Source: an uncultured Methanobacteriaceae archaeon
Lineage (GTDB): Archaea; Methanobacteriota; Methanobacteria; Methanobacteriales; Methanobacteriaceae
Direction: 5' to 3'
DNA length: 38,540 nt
Assembly (NCBI GenBank): GCA_902797085.1
Contig: CADBRM010000020.1
Span: 1 to 38,540, forward strand
Below are positions 7,273-17,054 of the stretch, one piece after another; position 1 is the stretch's first letter; the number at the start of each line of letters is the position of its first letter. The notes beneath the pieces are model-generated. The model had not been told where the DNA came from, did not search any database, and saw nothing but the letters and a program-made list of their open reading frames with translations. The position numbers and the translations under genes are program-made.

Positions 7273-8433
7273 ATGACGAATTACGATATTACTGTGGTGG
7301 GTGCTGGACCAATAGGTTCTACATATGCATATAAGATGGCTAAACAGGGGTATGATGTAGCCCTCTTTGATATGAAAAACAGGATAGGACAACCACTACA
7401 ATGTGCAGGTTTGGTATCAACAAACATTTGTGGTACTAAAAATCTCCCTAAACAATTTATTGACAATGAAGTAAGGGGAGCAAACCTTTACTCACCGGAT
7501 AATAATAGTATAAGGGTAGGTAAGGATAAAACAGTTGCATATGTGTTGGATAGGGTAATGTATGATAAGTACCTGTTTGATAGGGCACAAGATGCAGGTG
7601 TAGATGCACACTTGGGTGAAAGAGTATTGGATGTGGATATGGATAACACCATTATTAAAACGATAGACCGCAAATACTCATCACGACTGATAACTATATC
7701 TACAGGACCGACATGCCACACTTCAGAAAAAATGAATCCTGAAATAAAAAATGACTCCTTTCTTGGATTGCAATATACGGTTAGAACAGATAATGTGGAT
7801 ACAGATTATGTTAACCTCAGTATCAACAAGCAGTTACTTCCCGGATTTTTATGGGAAATTCCAACATCACCCTCTACTAAGAGAGTAGGGCTGTTTACTA
7901 AGGGATCATACAGGGATGCAGAAAAACTCTTAAAAAATAGATTAAACGTTAATGACAGGATTATTGAAAAACATAACGGATTGATACCAAGATTTAATTC
8001 AAAAAGAAAGATTGTTCAAAACAATACTATACTGTTGGGAGATGCGGCCGGACAAGTTAAACCTACAACCGGTGGAGGTTTAATAGCCGGTTTTACCTGT
8101 GCAGAAATTGCCAGTCTAAATTCAAACAAGATGCTTGAGGAAGAAAATAATAAATATCTATTAGACTATGAAAAACAATACCATAAAAGATATGATAATG
8201 AATTTAAAGCACAGCAAAACGTTCAAAATATAATAGAAGACATGGAAGAGGATGACTTTAATTACATGTTCAAACAGTTAAAAGAATACGATGTCGATAA
8301 AATCATATCTGAACATGGGGACATGGATAGTCAAACACCATTGCTTAAAGAATTAGTTAAAACAGGAATAATATTCAAATTAGTACCAAAAATAGGTGTA
8401 AGGAGGCTTAAAAACATATGGAAATCACTGTAG
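7273..8433 (+). CDS. FAD-dependent oxidoreductase, geranylgeranyl reductase family
   Basis: A 386-residue flavoprotein with an N-terminal Rossmann dinucleotide fold (VVGAGPIGSTYA; GAGPIG at 10-15), the conserved cysteine of the geranylgeranyl reductase family in QCAGLVS (C44), and the second FAD motif LLGDAAGQVKPTTGGGL near residue 256. Family members reduce isoprenoid double bonds in archaeal lipids or related polyprenyl groups. A second, more canonical member is at 26492-27685, so this one is a paralog that may act on another isoprenoid; the substrate is unknown. The start follows GGGATG by a few bases. Its 3' end overlaps trmG10 by 16 bases, making it the first gene of a four-gene operon. 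Confidence 0.82.
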   Translation: MTNYDITVVGAGPIGSTYAYKMAKQGYDVALFDMKNRIGQPLQCAGLVSTNICGTKNLPKQFIDNEVRGANLYSPDNNSIRVGKDKTVAYVLDRVMYDKYLFDRAQDAGVDAHLGERVLDVDMDNTIIKTIDRKYSSRLITISTGPTCHTSEKMNPEIKNDSFLGLQYTVRTDNVDTDYVNLSINKQLLPGFLWEIPTSPSTKRVGLFTKGSYRDAEKLLKNRLNVNDRIIEKHNGLIPRFNSKRKIVQNNTILLGDAAGQVKPTTGGGLIAGFTCAEIASLNSNKMLEEENNKYLLDYEKQYHKRYDNEFKAQQNVQNIIEDMEEDDFNYMFKQLKEYDVDKIISEHGDMDSQTPLLKELVKTGIIFKLVPKIGVRRLKNIWKSL

Positions 8434-9488
8434 TATTATCACAAGAAAATGAAACATTACCTAAGGCAGAACTCTTAGCAAGACTTAAAACGTTGGAAAT
8501 TGACTATGAAATAATAAATGAATACCCTGGAATAATTGAATTGAACGTGGATGCCAACAAAGAACAGGTAATAGGACTAGGTTCACACCTTGGATACACA
8601 CATGAAATATTATTGACATTAAGCAAAACCACGCCCGAAGAAGTGGAAACTTCCATTAAGGAAATATCCTGGAAAGAACATATTAAAGACACCTTCAAGG
8701 TAAGGGTAAAGAGAATGGGTAATGGGGAAGTAGACAAGGATAAAACTGAAAGGCTAATTGGAGGAATCATTAAACAGGACTGTCAAATGCCCGTATCATT
8801 GGACAATGCAGTACACACAATAAAACTGGTATATACAGATCCAAAAATATGTACAAACGAATTTAAAGAAGATAAAGTAATAGGATACAATAAAACCATA
8901 ATCACGGAACTTCTGATAGAACAGGACAAACGACACTTCTTCGATAACAAACCACACAAAAGGCCATATTTCCATCCGGGATCAATGAGTCCAAAACTGG
9001 CCCTATGCATGGTAAACCTTGCACACGTAAAAGAGGGGGACATAGTATTGGATCCGTTCTGTGGAACGGGAGGAATCCTGATAGAAGCAGGAGACCTTAA
9101 CACAACCCTAATAGCATCAGACCTTGAAAAATGTATGTATGAGGGAACAAAACTTAACCTTGCACATGAAGGATTCGAAAACTTCAAAGTATACTGGGAA
9201 GATGTAAGAAAACTGGAAATTGAGGAAACAGTAGATGCAGTAGCAATGGATCCACCATATGGAATATCAACAACATTGGGTGGGGAAGACACAAAAAAAC
9301 TGTATACCGAAGCATTAGTGGCAATAGAAAAATATTTAAAGGATGATGGACACATCTGTATGGCAAGCCCACATTACATAGATATGAATGAAGTAGTTGA
9401 AAACACACCTCTTAAAATATTGGAACAGCATTCAATAAGGATGCATAAAAGCTTAACAAGAATAATAACCGTATTGGCAAAAAAATAG
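8418..9488 (+). CDS. trmG10: tRNA (guanine(10)-N2)-dimethyltransferase
   Basis: This SAM-dependent enzyme methylates the exocyclic amine of G10 in tRNA. The 356-residue protein has an N-terminal THUMP region (about 45-150) and a C-terminal Rossmann methyltransferase. The SAM motif DPFCGTGGILIEAG is at 212-225 and the catalytic DPPYG, typical of amino-methyltransferases acting on guanine N2, at 278-282. Length and domain order match archaeal Trm11/TrmG10. It overlaps the end of the upstream flavoprotein gene and is followed by cimA within 10 bases, so translation is probably coupled. Confidence 0.9.
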   Translation: MEITVVLSQENETLPKAELLARLKTLEIDYEIINEYPGIIELNVDANKEQVIGLGSHLGYTHEILLTLSKTTPEEVETSIKEISWKEHIKDTFKVRVKRMGNGEVDKDKTERLIGGIIKQDCQMPVSLDNAVHTIKLVYTDPKICTNEFKEDKVIGYNKTIITELLIEQDKRHFFDNKPHKRPYFHPGSMSPKLALCMVNLAHVKEGDIVLDPFCGTGGILIEAGDLNTTLIASDLEKCMYEGTKLNLAHEGFENFKVYWEDVRKLEIEETVDAVAMDPPYGISTTLGGEDTKKLYTEALVAIEKYLKDDGHICMASPHYIDMNEVVENTPLKILEQHSIRMHKSLTRIITVLAKK

Positions 9489-9497
9489 GTGATAGCA

Positions 9498-10985
9498 ATG
9501 TTTGAAAATCTGAGAATATTAGATACCACACTAAGGGATGGTGAACAAACACCAGGAGTACTAATAACATCCAACGAAAAACTAAAAATAGCACTTAAAC
9601 TGGATGAATTGGGGGTAGATGTCATAGAAGCGGGATCGGCAATAACCTCAAAAGATGAACAGAAAAGTATTAAAACAATAACAGAAAACAACCTGAATGC
9701 AGAAATATGTAGCTTCGCAAGACCAGTAAAAATAGACATAGACACAGCAATAGACTGTGAAGTAGACAGTATTCACCTGGTGATTCCGTCATCAGACTTA
9801 CACATAGAACAAAAACTAAGAAAAACAAGGGAACAAGTAGAAGAAATGGCTGTAAATGCAACAGAATATGCAAAAAGTCACGGACTGATAGTGGAGCTCT
9901 CAACAGAAGATGCTACAAGAACAAGTATTGAAGATCTAAAACAATTATACACGAAATGTATAGATGCAGGAACAGACAGGATATGTGCATGTGACACAAT
10001 AGGATTACTAACACCAGAAAGAGCATATGACTTCTATGGGGAACTAGCAAAACTGAACATGCCTCTAAGTGTGCATTGCCACAATGACTTTGGACTTGCA
10101 GTAGCAAATACACTGGCAGCACTAAGGGCAGGAGCAACACAAGCACATGTAACAATCAATGGACTTGGGGAAAGAGCAGGAAATGCTTCATGTGAAGAGC
10201 TAATCATGGCAATAGAATCGTTATACAAAGAAGAAACACACCTCAAAACGGAACTGTTCTATGAAACATCACAATTGGTAGAAAGAATATCAGGGGTAAC
10301 ACTACAAACAAACAAAGCAATAGTTGGAGCAAATGCATTTGCACACGAATCAGGAATACATGCAGATGGGGTACTGAAAAATTCGGATACATATGAACCA
10401 ATAAAACCGGAAAAGGTAGGACATCGCAGAAGATTCATCCTTGGAAAACATGTGGGAAAACATGTTATAAGTGAAAAAATTAAGGAAACAGGAACAGAAG
10501 TAACGGATGATGAGCTAAACAGAATATTCGAAAGAGTAAAAAACCTATCCGATATGGGAAAAACGGTAACGGATGTGGACCTACAGGCAATAACAGATGA
10601 AATATTAAGCATAAACCCAGAAGACTCCCTAATACTACAGGAATACACAACAGTATCCGGTAACAAAGTAACACCAACAGCATCAGTAAAAGTAAACATA
10701 AACAACAGGGAAAAAATAGAGGCAGGTGTAGGAGTAGGGCCGGTAGATGCGGCAATAGAAGCAATAAGAAAAAGTATTGCAGATACGGCAGACATTACTC
10801 TGGAAGAATATCATGTGGATGCAATAACTGGAGGAACAGATGCACTGATTGATGTGCTGGTGAAACTCAAACACGAAGACAAGATAATAACATCAAGAAG
10901 TACGGAACCGGACATCATTATGGCAAGTGTAGAAGCATACCTCAAAGGAGTAAACAAAATACTGACCGACAAAAAAAGAAGGTAA
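9498..10985 (+). CDS. cimA: (R)-citramalate synthase (or 2-isopropylmalate synthase)
   Basis: A 495-residue member of the isopropylmalate/citramalate synthase family, which condenses acetyl-CoA with a 2-oxoacid. For citramalate synthase this is pyruvate, leading to isoleucine. The catalytic start [13 protein letters not shown] is at residues 8-20 and the metal-binding HCHND at 193-197; GERAGNA follows. Residues about 385-495 form the LeuA-type regulatory domain, so end-product feedback is likely. The segment [13 protein letters not shown] resembles the characterised Methanocaldococcus citramalate synthase more than LeuA, which has a different residue pattern there; that choice is from memory of the families. 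The ATG at 9498 is preferred over GTG 9489 because AGGTGA at 9487-9492 sits properly in front of it. Confidence 0.82.
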   Translation: MFENLRILDTTLRDGEQTPGVLITSNEKLKIALKLDELGVDVIEAGSAITSKDEQKSIKTITENNLNAEICSFARPVKIDIDTAIDCEVDSIHLVIPSSDLHIEQKLRKTREQVEEMAVNATEYAKSHGLIVELSTEDATRTSIEDLKQLYTKCIDAGTDRICACDTIGLLTPERAYDFYGELAKLNMPLSVHCHNDFGLAVANTLAALRAGATQAHVTINGLGERAGNASCEELIMAIESLYKEETHLKTELFYETSQLVERISGVTLQTNKAIVGANAFAHESGIHADGVLKNSDTYEPIKPEKVGHRRRFILGKHVGKHVISEKIKETGTEVTDDELNRIFERVKNLSDMGKTVTDVDLQAITDEILSINPEDSLILQEYTTVSGNKVTPTASVKVNINNREKIEAGVGVGPVDAAIEAIRKSIADTADITLEEYHVDAITGGTDALIDVLVKLKHEDKIITSRSTEPDIIMASVEAYLKGVNKILTDKKRR

Positions 10986-10989
10986 AAAA

Positions 10990-11508
10990 ATGCATGATCT
11001 ACAAAAAGACTTACTGTCCGTTTATCCAATAGAAATACGCACGTATGCAAATGTGGAAATAGAAAACATACCAAAATTTCTAAAACAAATAGATAAAATA
11101 ACCTCATTAAAGGAAGATTCCATAATACAATTACTGGACGCAGATAACATATGCGGGACAAAACACATTAGACAAGGAATATCACAGGCAATAAAGGCAT
11201 TCAACGAAAAACAAAACTTTGCAAAAGACAGAGGACTGGAAATCTGTGTAAGAACATCAGCACAAAAACAGATAAGTCAAGCACTAAAAATGCTTGGAAT
11301 TAAAAGTAGGGGCAACATCACAGCAGTATACATAAACACAACATCACAGCAAGTCGAAAAAACCGAAGAAACACTAACTGATAGGAAGGACAATTTGCTG
11401 GAAAGCTATGATGAAGATAAAATAATAGAAATCTATGAATTAGGCAGTAATGAAAATATAGTTGATCAAATAAATGAAAAAATAGCATTGCTTGCACTTA
11501 AAAATTAA
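10990..11508 (+). CDS. cgi121: KEOPS complex subunit Cgi121
   Basis: A 172-residue protein that fits Cgi121, the KEOPS subunit that binds the tRNA 3' CCA end and helps the complex make threonylcarbamoyladenosine (t6A37). The pattern is the usual one: ICGTKHIRQGISQAIKAF (residues 54-71), GLEICVRTSAQKQISQALKMLGIK (about 82-105) and a following hydrophobic strand ITAVYIN. The ending, residues 120-172, is more variable and acidic. A GAAGGT ribosome-binding site precedes the ATG, four bases after the cimA stop. Other KEOPS genes are not in the window. With trmG10 in the same operon, two of four genes concern tRNA modification. Confidence 0.82.
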   Translation: MHDLQKDLLSVYPIEIRTYANVEIENIPKFLKQIDKITSLKEDSIIQLLDADNICGTKHIRQGISQAIKAFNEKQNFAKDRGLEICVRTSAQKQISQALKMLGIKSRGNITAVYINTTSQQVEKTEETLTDRKDNLLESYDEDKIIEIYELGSNENIVDQINEKIALLALKN

Positions 11509-11579
11509 CCTCCTACTACTCTTTTTTCTATTGTAAAGTTCCATATGTATCTTTACAATATTTTTTTTCAATTTTGGGG

Positions 11580-11593
11580 TTTTCTACAAAGCC
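11580..11593 (+). repeat. Dispersed intergenic motif, copy B
   Basis: TTTTCTACAAAGCC preceded by GGGG, nearly identical to the copy at 17055 next to the transposase relic (GGGATTTCTACAAAGCCC). Read on the minus strand it begins GGCTTTGTAGAAAA, a plausible inverted-repeat end of an insertion sequence. Confidence 0.5.
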
Positions 11594-11810
11594 GAATCTT
11601 TAGTTTATCATATCTTAAAACGATGAAGGATATGTAAAAGTTATAACAAAAGTTTGGTAACAGGTTATAATTCTGAAATCTGTCTTTTTCTATAAATATA
11701 ATATTAGAATAGTCTATAGGGTAACGCGTAATATGATTCCTTTTTGGGAACACATAGAAATTGCACGAATGTTAAATTTGACTAACAGGTATACTTCACA
11801 CAAAATAATG

Positions 11811-11824
11811 TTTTCTGTAGAGTC
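11811..11824 (+). repeat. Dispersed intergenic motif, copy C
   Basis: TTTTCTGTAGAGTC, a diverged copy. Its left flank, ATACTTCACACAAAATAATG, resembles the left flank of copy A (ATACTTTACTCGAAGTAATG), so the shared unit is about 34 bases, not only 14. Confidence 0.4.
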
Positions 11825-11909
11825 GATTTATATCTGTTCTGCTAAAAATTTTTAAGTTTGGAATATGATATTATTATTATAGCAAGAAAAAAAAGGGGTG
11901 TTGATTATA

Positions 11910-12572
11910 ATGTTTGAAGAAAATTGTCCTGAGGGACCTACTGATTTTGCTAAGGTTGTTTCAGAAGAATATGATGGGATATTGATTGGTGAAAATGAAC
12001 TGGGTTCTGTACATATTCACGGACCCTATGGAAATAAGGATTCTGATGTGAAGATTGCATATTTGATTGGTATGCATCCATTGGAAAGTAAGTCACACAG
12101 GGCATTGTTTGACACGATAAGAAAGTATGATAATGATTTGAAACATGCCTACTATATCTACAATACTAATGTGTTCGGTGAACTTGATGATAAAACGGAA
12201 GGACGCATGGATGGACAATTATTGGCACAGGAATTTATAGCACCACACGTTATAGAGAGAGGTTATGATTTTGTTGTTGATGTGCATTCCAATAAGGGAT
12301 TAAGAGGTCCTGGAAAGTATGAAAAAACTAACTTCCTATTTGCACCGGGGTTTGATGAGAAATCAACAGAATACCTGGATATGCTGTTGTCACAAATGGA
12401 AGAACTGGAATATTACGCTCCGGAGTATAGGACCAGTCCTGAATTCATAACAATACCTATAATGGAAAGTGGTATACCTACATTAGTATATGAAACTTTT
12501 TCTTATGAGCCTATGAGTAAAACCTATGAATTAGCGGAAAAGTTAGTAAATGGTGTGGATGAACTATTTTAG
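11910..12572 (+). CDS. Zinc hydrolase of the AstE/AspA (M14-like) fold, function unknown
   Basis: A 220-residue protein with the metal-site arrangement of M14/succinylglutamate desuccinylase-type enzymes: GMHPLES supplies H56 and E59 (HxxE), VVDVHSN supplies H126, and a glutamate in VYETFSYE near residue 203 could be the catalytic base. These enzymes cleave amide bonds of acylated amino acids or peptides; the substrate here cannot be named. It is shorter than typical AstE (about 320). The ATG at 11910 is chosen because GGGGTG at 11895-11900 is well spaced; GTG 11898 would lie inside that site. The next gene follows closely and is probably co-transcribed. Confidence 0.65.
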   Translation: MFEENCPEGPTDFAKVVSEEYDGILIGENELGSVHIHGPYGNKDSDVKIAYLIGMHPLESKSHRALFDTIRKYDNDLKHAYYIYNTNVFGELDDKTEGRMDGQLLAQEFIAPHVIERGYDFVVDVHSNKGLRGPGKYEKTNFLFAPGFDEKSTEYLDMLLSQMEELEYYAPEYRTSPEFITIPIMESGIPTLVYETFSYEPMSKTYELAEKLVNGVDELF

Positions 12573-12591
12573 CAACGGGATGTGCAGTATC

Positions 12592-13158
12592 ATGGAAATA
12601 ACAGCAGAGCAAATGAAGAAAAGTATAGAAAAGATATACAAAATGTTGGATGAGGTTTCTCCAGTAAACTTTGACTGTGGAACATTATGTGGTGAAGTAT
12701 GTTGTATATACGATGAAGGGGACTACATTAACCAAAACTTGGCATTATATTTATTACCTGGTGAAGAATTGATGTATGAGGACAGCGACTGCTTTGATTT
12801 GTATGTAATGAGTTCCAAGGATTTGGATTATCCACACACATGGCAAGACGATGTATTTTTGGTTGAATGCAAAAATCCTCCACATTGTGATAGGAGGATA
12901 AGGCCGATACAGTGCAGGACATTTCCGTTAATACCTCATCTTTCAAAAAATTCAAGACTACACTTAATATTTGACGAAAACGAATTTCCATATGAATGTC
13001 CATTAATAACCGATAACATAAAATTAAATGAAGACTTTATAAAGGTAACGTATAATGTCTGGAAAATATTAATTAGAGATCCAGTGGTATATGATTTGGT
13101 TGCATTCGATTCAAGAAGAAGAGAAAACAAAAGAAAGGGCTATAAAATCATAATATGA
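12592..13158 (+). CDS. YkgJ-type cysteine-cluster protein
   Basis: A 188-residue protein with the cysteine pattern CGTLCGEVCC (Cx3Cx3CC) near residue 22 and a later CDRRIRPIQCRTFPL, as in the YkgJ/UPF0153 family, which binds a metal or Fe-S cluster through such cysteines. Function is unknown. Several in-frame starts exist (ATG 12550, 12559, 12580, 12592); the first two would overlap the preceding gene. I prefer 12592 because CGGGATG lies about 10 bases upstream, but 12580 is possible. It probably forms a two-gene unit with the AstE-like gene. Confidence 0.75.
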   Translation: MEITAEQMKKSIEKIYKMLDEVSPVNFDCGTLCGEVCCIYDEGDYINQNLALYLLPGEELMYEDSDCFDLYVMSSKDLDYPHTWQDDVFLVECKNPPHCDRRIRPIQCRTFPLIPHLSKNSRLHLIFDENEFPYECPLITDNIKLNEDFIKVTYNVWKILIRDPVVYDLVAFDSRRRENKRKGYKIII

Positions 13159-13206
13159 TTCTTTTCTTTTGACATTTTTCCCGAGAGGGCAATGTAATGA
13201 AGCTGT

Positions 13207-14202
13207 TTAACTTTCATTATCTAATTTTTCTATTGATTCTAATATTAGCTCTGACAGTTTTTTCATATTTTCTTTTTTTAGGGAGGTTATGTCTAAGTTT
13301 TTGGTTTCGATTACTATGCTTGCCTTTTTTATTCTATTGTAGTTTGGTCCTGTTGTGATGATATTTTTTTCGATGTTTATTTCTTGTCTTATATGGTTGG
13401 CTAGTGTTTTTGCCTTCTTTTTGCTTTCCGCCGTTATTATTGTGTTGAGTCCCTTTGATGTTGGGTGTATTATTTTGTGGATGTTGTCATGGGATAGCGT
13501 TTCGCATAGTTTTTCCTTTAGATACGTGTTCATCTCCATAGTTTTTGATTCTATCAGAGGGGCCTTTTTTATTTCGTTTCTTATTCCGGCACATGTTATG
13601 TTGTCCGCTTTTAGACTTTTTATTAAGTGTTTGTTTAACTCTATTTTTCTGGTTTTGTTGTTTATGAATCCACCATTTTCTATGTTTACTATTTTTGGAC
13701 TTCCCGTTGATGCTACTTGTATGTCTCCATATTTTTTTATTTCAGGGTTACCTACTGATGCTGAAATGTCCACTATAAGCAGTACTCCGTATTTGTTGCA
13801 GATTTCTTGTATTTCTTTTAATGGTTGTGGTGCCGTGTATCCTGCAAGACTTGTTATGTAAAGACTTTTTGCCCTATTTTTTTTCAATCGGCTTTTCAGT
13901 ATTTCCATGTTTATTATGCCATCGTTTGTCTCTATTTTTTGTATTTCTTTTCCAAAGAGTTCACAGGATTTTATAAAACCGTTCCATCCTCCTTGATCTG
14001 CTACGATTATTGGTTCTGGAAGTTTTTCTGCTATTGCTATGAGACAACTGTTGGCACTGTTTAGGATGTGGGTTTCTTCACAATCAAACATTTCTTTTAT
14101 TGCTTCGACTGTGGGGAGGTAATGGTCTTGGTTGTCTGATAATGATTTGATCATTGCTTCACGCGTGTCTTGGGGTATTTCCTTAAATTTTAGTTCTAAC
14201 AA
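13207..14202 (-). CDS. PLP-dependent fold-type I enzyme, function unknown
   Basis: A 331-residue protein with the layout of fold-type I PLP enzymes related to class V aminotransferases and SelA-like archaeal proteins. LLIVDISASVG carries the aspartate for the pyridine nitrogen (D145) and ASTGSPKIVNIENGGF carries the probable PLP lysine (K170). At 331 residues it is somewhat short. The start is a TTG with a strong AAGGTG ribosome-binding site in front of it, partly inside the 3' end of nreA, so the two genes are translationally linked. The substrate cannot be inferred. Confidence 0.7.
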   Translation of the reverse strand: MLELKFKEIPQDTREAMIKSLSDNQDHYLPTVEAIKEMFDCEETHILNSANSCLIAIAEKLPEPIIVADQGGWNGFIKSCELFGKEIQKIETNDGIINMEILKSRLKKNRAKSLYITSLAGYTAPQPLKEIQEICNKYGVLLIVDISASVGNPEIKKYGDIQVASTGSPKIVNIENGGFINNKTRKIELNKHLIKSLKADNITCAGIRNEIKKAPLIESKTMEMNTYLKEKLCETLSHDNIHKIIHPTSKGLNTIITAESKKKAKTLANHIRQEINIEKNIITTGPNYNRIKKASIVIETKNLDITSLKKENMKKLSELILESIEKLDNES

Positions 14203-14217
14203 TATTCACACCTTCCT

Positions 14218-15384
14218 TTAGAAGTACTGGTCCAATGTTGTTTGTCTTTCTTTTAATACTTCATCTAACAGTTGACTTGCCCTTCTGAAATCTTTGACTG
14301 TCAACTTTAATTTTGTTTCAATGTAATCCAGGGACTGTTTCATTGTTTCAAATTCTCTTGGTTTGGTTTTCATGGCATGTCTTATGTTTTCTCTTACATT
14401 GAATACTCCCAGTGGTATGTAATCTTCATTGGCTTCTCTGAATACTATGCATCCTGCCTGTAGTTTATCTTTTTCTAGTTGTTCAAGTATTGCCATTTTT
14501 GCAGTATAATAACATCCACCTACCCGTGAGTATTCTTTTTTTCCTTTGTTATGTTCACAGTCGGTAAAAATCATACTGCCCTTTCCTTTAACATCCAGAA
14601 ACGCTTCCATCCATTCATATTGCCATTGTGTTGGCATTTCCAGTATTGCATAGTAATTGTTCAGGCTTTCAAATTCGTATACTCTGAATGTGTCCAGTAT
14701 GTTGTAATGACGCACATTCTTTAATAGTCTGTCTGCTATGGTGGTGTCTACTGCTGTTATTGACCATCTTGTAGGTACTAGCTTCCTGTTTTTCTTTTCT
14801 CCCATTGTCCCGACGGAAAATGCTTTTTGTATCTGGGAGAAGGGTACTTCTTTGTCATGTAATATTTCCACTGCATCCGCTGCTTTTAAGTCGGTATCAT
14901 AGAATGTTTTTTCTAGTTGGTGATCCCATTTTACGTTGTCTATGTCAAACTTTTTTAGTTCTGCACTTGGTCCGTGTGGTGCATTTTCTGCACTGAATGT
15001 CATGCCCATTGGTTTTTTGTTGAATTCCGCCTCACTTGCTATTGATTTTGAGGCCATGGATATTTCTTGTAGTTTTTCGATGTAGTTGTTTTCCAGATCT
15101 TTTATTCCGATGGTTTGTTTTCCTCGTACAAGATTTAATCTGTAACCTATTATGTCCTGTTGTGATGCATTTGTTGCTATCCATTCTTCTGGTTTGTCCA
15201 TTATTGCTGAATCATCATAACTGGGTGCAAGTAAGGGTCCTGCAAATACTTTTGGGTAGTTGTAGCTTCCAATGAACACTGAGGGAGGGGTTGTACCATC
15301 AATTTCTTTACCAATATCTTTTGTTCTCATGTTATACAGTTGTTTTGTAATTTTTTTTAGGTATTGGTATTTGCTATCTATCAT
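14218..15384 (-). CDS. nreA: Archaeal DNA repair protein NreA
   Basis: A 388-residue member of the archaeal Nre family, implicated in repair of DNA damage in haloarchaea. N-terminal [17 protein letters not shown] and central [19 protein letters not shown] are typical of the family. The last residues, QTTLDQYF, are a clear PCNA-interacting (PIP) box, as described for NreA, and tie it to the sliding clamp. I see no N-terminal zinc finger. GGAGG stands 8 bases before the ATG. It is the first gene of a unit with the PLP enzyme gene and is divergent from the P5C-reductase-like gene. Confidence 0.85.
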   Translation of the reverse strand: MIDSKYQYLKKITKQLYNMRTKDIGKEIDGTTPPSVFIGSYNYPKVFAGPLLAPSYDDSAIMDKPEEWIATNASQQDIIGYRLNLVRGKQTIGIKDLENNYIEKLQEISMASKSIASEAEFNKKPMGMTFSAENAPHGPSAELKKFDIDNVKWDHQLEKTFYDTDLKAADAVEILHDKEVPFSQIQKAFSVGTMGEKKNRKLVPTRWSITAVDTTIADRLLKNVRHYNILDTFRVYEFESLNNYYAILEMPTQWQYEWMEAFLDVKGKGSMIFTDCEHNKGKKEYSRVGGCYYTAKMAILEQLEKDKLQAGCIVFREANEDYIPLGVFNVRENIRHAMKTKPREFETMKQSLDYIETKLKLTVKDFRRASQLLDEVLKERQTTLDQYF

Positions 15385-15459
15385 ACATTTTCCTCCATTG
15401 TTCTATTATTTATCTCTATTTACAAATTATTAATTATTTCTAAAAACATAGTTATCTTT

Positions 15460-16242
15460 ATGAATGAAAAAGTGTTATTTGAAAATAAAATTGGTGTTAT
15501 TGGTGCAGGTCATATTGGCCGTGCTTTAATTCTTAAATTATTGGAAAAAGGTTTTCCCTACGAAAACATACAATTAACTTACAATGGTTCTATTTTTACC
15601 TTCAGTGATATTGCGGACAATAATCTGATTGATATGATTAGTTCTAATGCAGAGATTGTTAAATCTTCTTCAATTCTTATATTGTCTGTACCGCCTCAAT
15701 CTTTTAAGCCCATAGGTGACTTTAATTTGGATAAGGATACGCTTGTTATTTCATTTATGGCTGGTATCAGCAGTGATGAAGTTAAAAAACAGACGGGTTC
15801 TGATAATGTTGTACGTATAATTCCTACAGGTCCTGATACCATAATGAATTCACATGCAATTGCAGGGGTGTATGGTGAAAGTAAGGTGGCTGAAGAACTT
15901 TTTGATTTGTTGGACATTGATTATTATGTTCTGGATGATGAAGAAAAGATGAATTATATGGCCATTGCAGGATGTCTCCCTGCAGTCTACTGTAGAATTG
16001 ATCCGGAGAGTGATGAAAATAGGGAGGCTGTCGACAAGATATCGGAGGACTTTCCCGAGTTTAAAGAAATTGCCGAGAAATGTGAGAAATTGGTTCCGGA
16101 TGAGGGTAGGGAGGAGTTCATTAAGAGTTTTTCCACTCCGGGGGGAATAACTGAAGCAATATTCATTAGATTAAATAATGGTCGTTCAATGTATCATGCT
16201 TTAATGCGCGGACTTGAACGTAACGAAGAGTTGAGTAGATAA
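15460..16242 (+). CDS. Pyrroline-5-carboxylate reductase-like NADP-binding protein
   Basis: A 260-residue protein with an N-terminal Rossmann fold (IGVIGAGHIGRALILKLLEKG), the family-typical SVPPQ and SFMAGIS segments, and a C-terminal dimerisation segment (STPGGITEAIFIRLNNG). Pyrroline-5-carboxylate reductase makes proline, but the usual RxMPNTP loop reads RIIPTGPDTI here and is altered, so proline synthesis is not certain. The start is the ATG at 15460; longer in-frame starts would run back through the nreA promoter. No strong ribosome-binding site precedes this ATG, so the transcript may be leaderless. Confidence 0.72.
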   Translation: MNEKVLFENKIGVIGAGHIGRALILKLLEKGFPYENIQLTYNGSIFTFSDIADNNLIDMISSNAEIVKSSSILILSVPPQSFKPIGDFNLDKDTLVISFMAGISSDEVKKQTGSDNVVRIIPTGPDTIMNSHAIAGVYGESKVAEELFDLLDIDYYVLDDEEKMNYMAIAGCLPAVYCRIDPESDENREAVDKISEDFPEFKEIAEKCEKLVPDEGREEFIKSFSTPGGITEAIFIRLNNGRSMYHALMRGLERNEELSR

Positions 16243-16339
16243 GACAATTTCATTTAACATTTGGAATCTTTGTTTTTACATTAGTTGCTGGTGTAAAGAC
16301 AACACAGGTTCTTTTTTTTCAATTTTAACATACAAAACA

Positions 16340-17035
16340 TACAATAAATACGATTACAGAAACACAATAGAAAATTTAAAGATATCCACGAAATTACAAA
16401 AGGCTTTGAAACTCAAAATCAATACCACACTACACAACTATCCAAAAATTCTTTAAAAAACTTTCAGTTAAGAAATTAAACCAAATAGACAGATTATTTT
16501 TACATCATTTTCCCGTATCCGAATGTTATTTTAGTTTAGATGGAACAGGATACACTAATTCCTATTCTGACCTATATTATAATAACAGAACTAAAAAAAA
16601 TACGGCGTAGCTACATCAAAAACCGCATAATGTTAGACTCACAATACATGCTAATACGACACTAGAACGCTACAAAAGGACCAAAATATGACACAAACTT
16701 TTCAATGAGTGCAATACGAGCAATAATATGTTACAAACTGGTATACATATATCAGACAAAGCATACGATACATAAATAATTAAACAAACAATTACTGAAG
16801 AAACAATAGCATTACCGCAGATACCAGTAAAAACAAGACAAAAAAGTGGAACATACATGATAAAATGTAGAGCAATATTCCGACCACAAGTATACAGATT
16901 CATAAACCAAGTATAAGGAGTAAATAGTGTAGAAAAAAGAAAATTTGATGGAATAGACAACAGTAAAACCACTAATTTACAAATAAAAGAAACAAAACTC
17001 AAAAATATCTTCTATAATATTTTACAGGTCTGTTC
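16340..17035 (+). pseudogene. Decayed DDE transposase (insertion-sequence relic)
   Basis: Translating across frames gives a recognisable but broken transposase. Pieces in order are TTIQKFFKKLSVKKLNQIDR, then LDGTGYTNSYSDLYYNNRT with the first catalytic Asp (about 16540), then an in-frame TAG, HISDKAYDT with the second Asp region (about 16755), IPVKTRQKSGTYMIKC, and KRKFDGIDNSKTTNLQIKET near the third catalytic site (about 16940), where the glutamate segment seems partly deleted. There are several stops and at least two frameshifts. The pattern fits the IS4/IS5-type transposases frequent in Methanobacteriales. Nothing suggests activity. The rest of the 16243-17136 gap has no other gene. Confidence 0.72.
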
Positions 17036-17054
17036 ATATTGTACAAAAATAGGG

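Larger units (their letters stand above)
11509..11909. other. AT-rich intergenic region with two dispersed-motif copies
   Basis: A T-run (CTCTTTTTTCT at about 11519) follows the Cgi121 stop and may terminate the operon. Two copies of the dispersed TTTTCTACAAAGCC-like motif lie at 11580 and 11811. A plus-strand open stretch with ATG at 11733 (MIPFWEHIEIARMLNLTN at its start) ends just after the second motif copy; it has no ribosome-binding site and no known family. The region may be relic mobile DNA. The last 60 bases hold the promoter of the next gene. Confidence 0.4.

Noticed and set aside
8783-9355. 190-codon open frame opposite trmG10
   Set aside because: Shadow of a conserved methyltransferase gene; Ser/Leu/Phe-rich translation without motifs.
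10259-10795. 178-codon open frame opposite cimA
   Set aside because: Antisense shadow with no ribosome-binding site or recognisable domain.
11568-11753. 61-codon minus-strand ORF in the 11.5-11.9 kb gap
   Set aside because: Its start lies in unstructured AT-rich DNA, it contains the dispersed motif, and the translation has no recognisable pattern.
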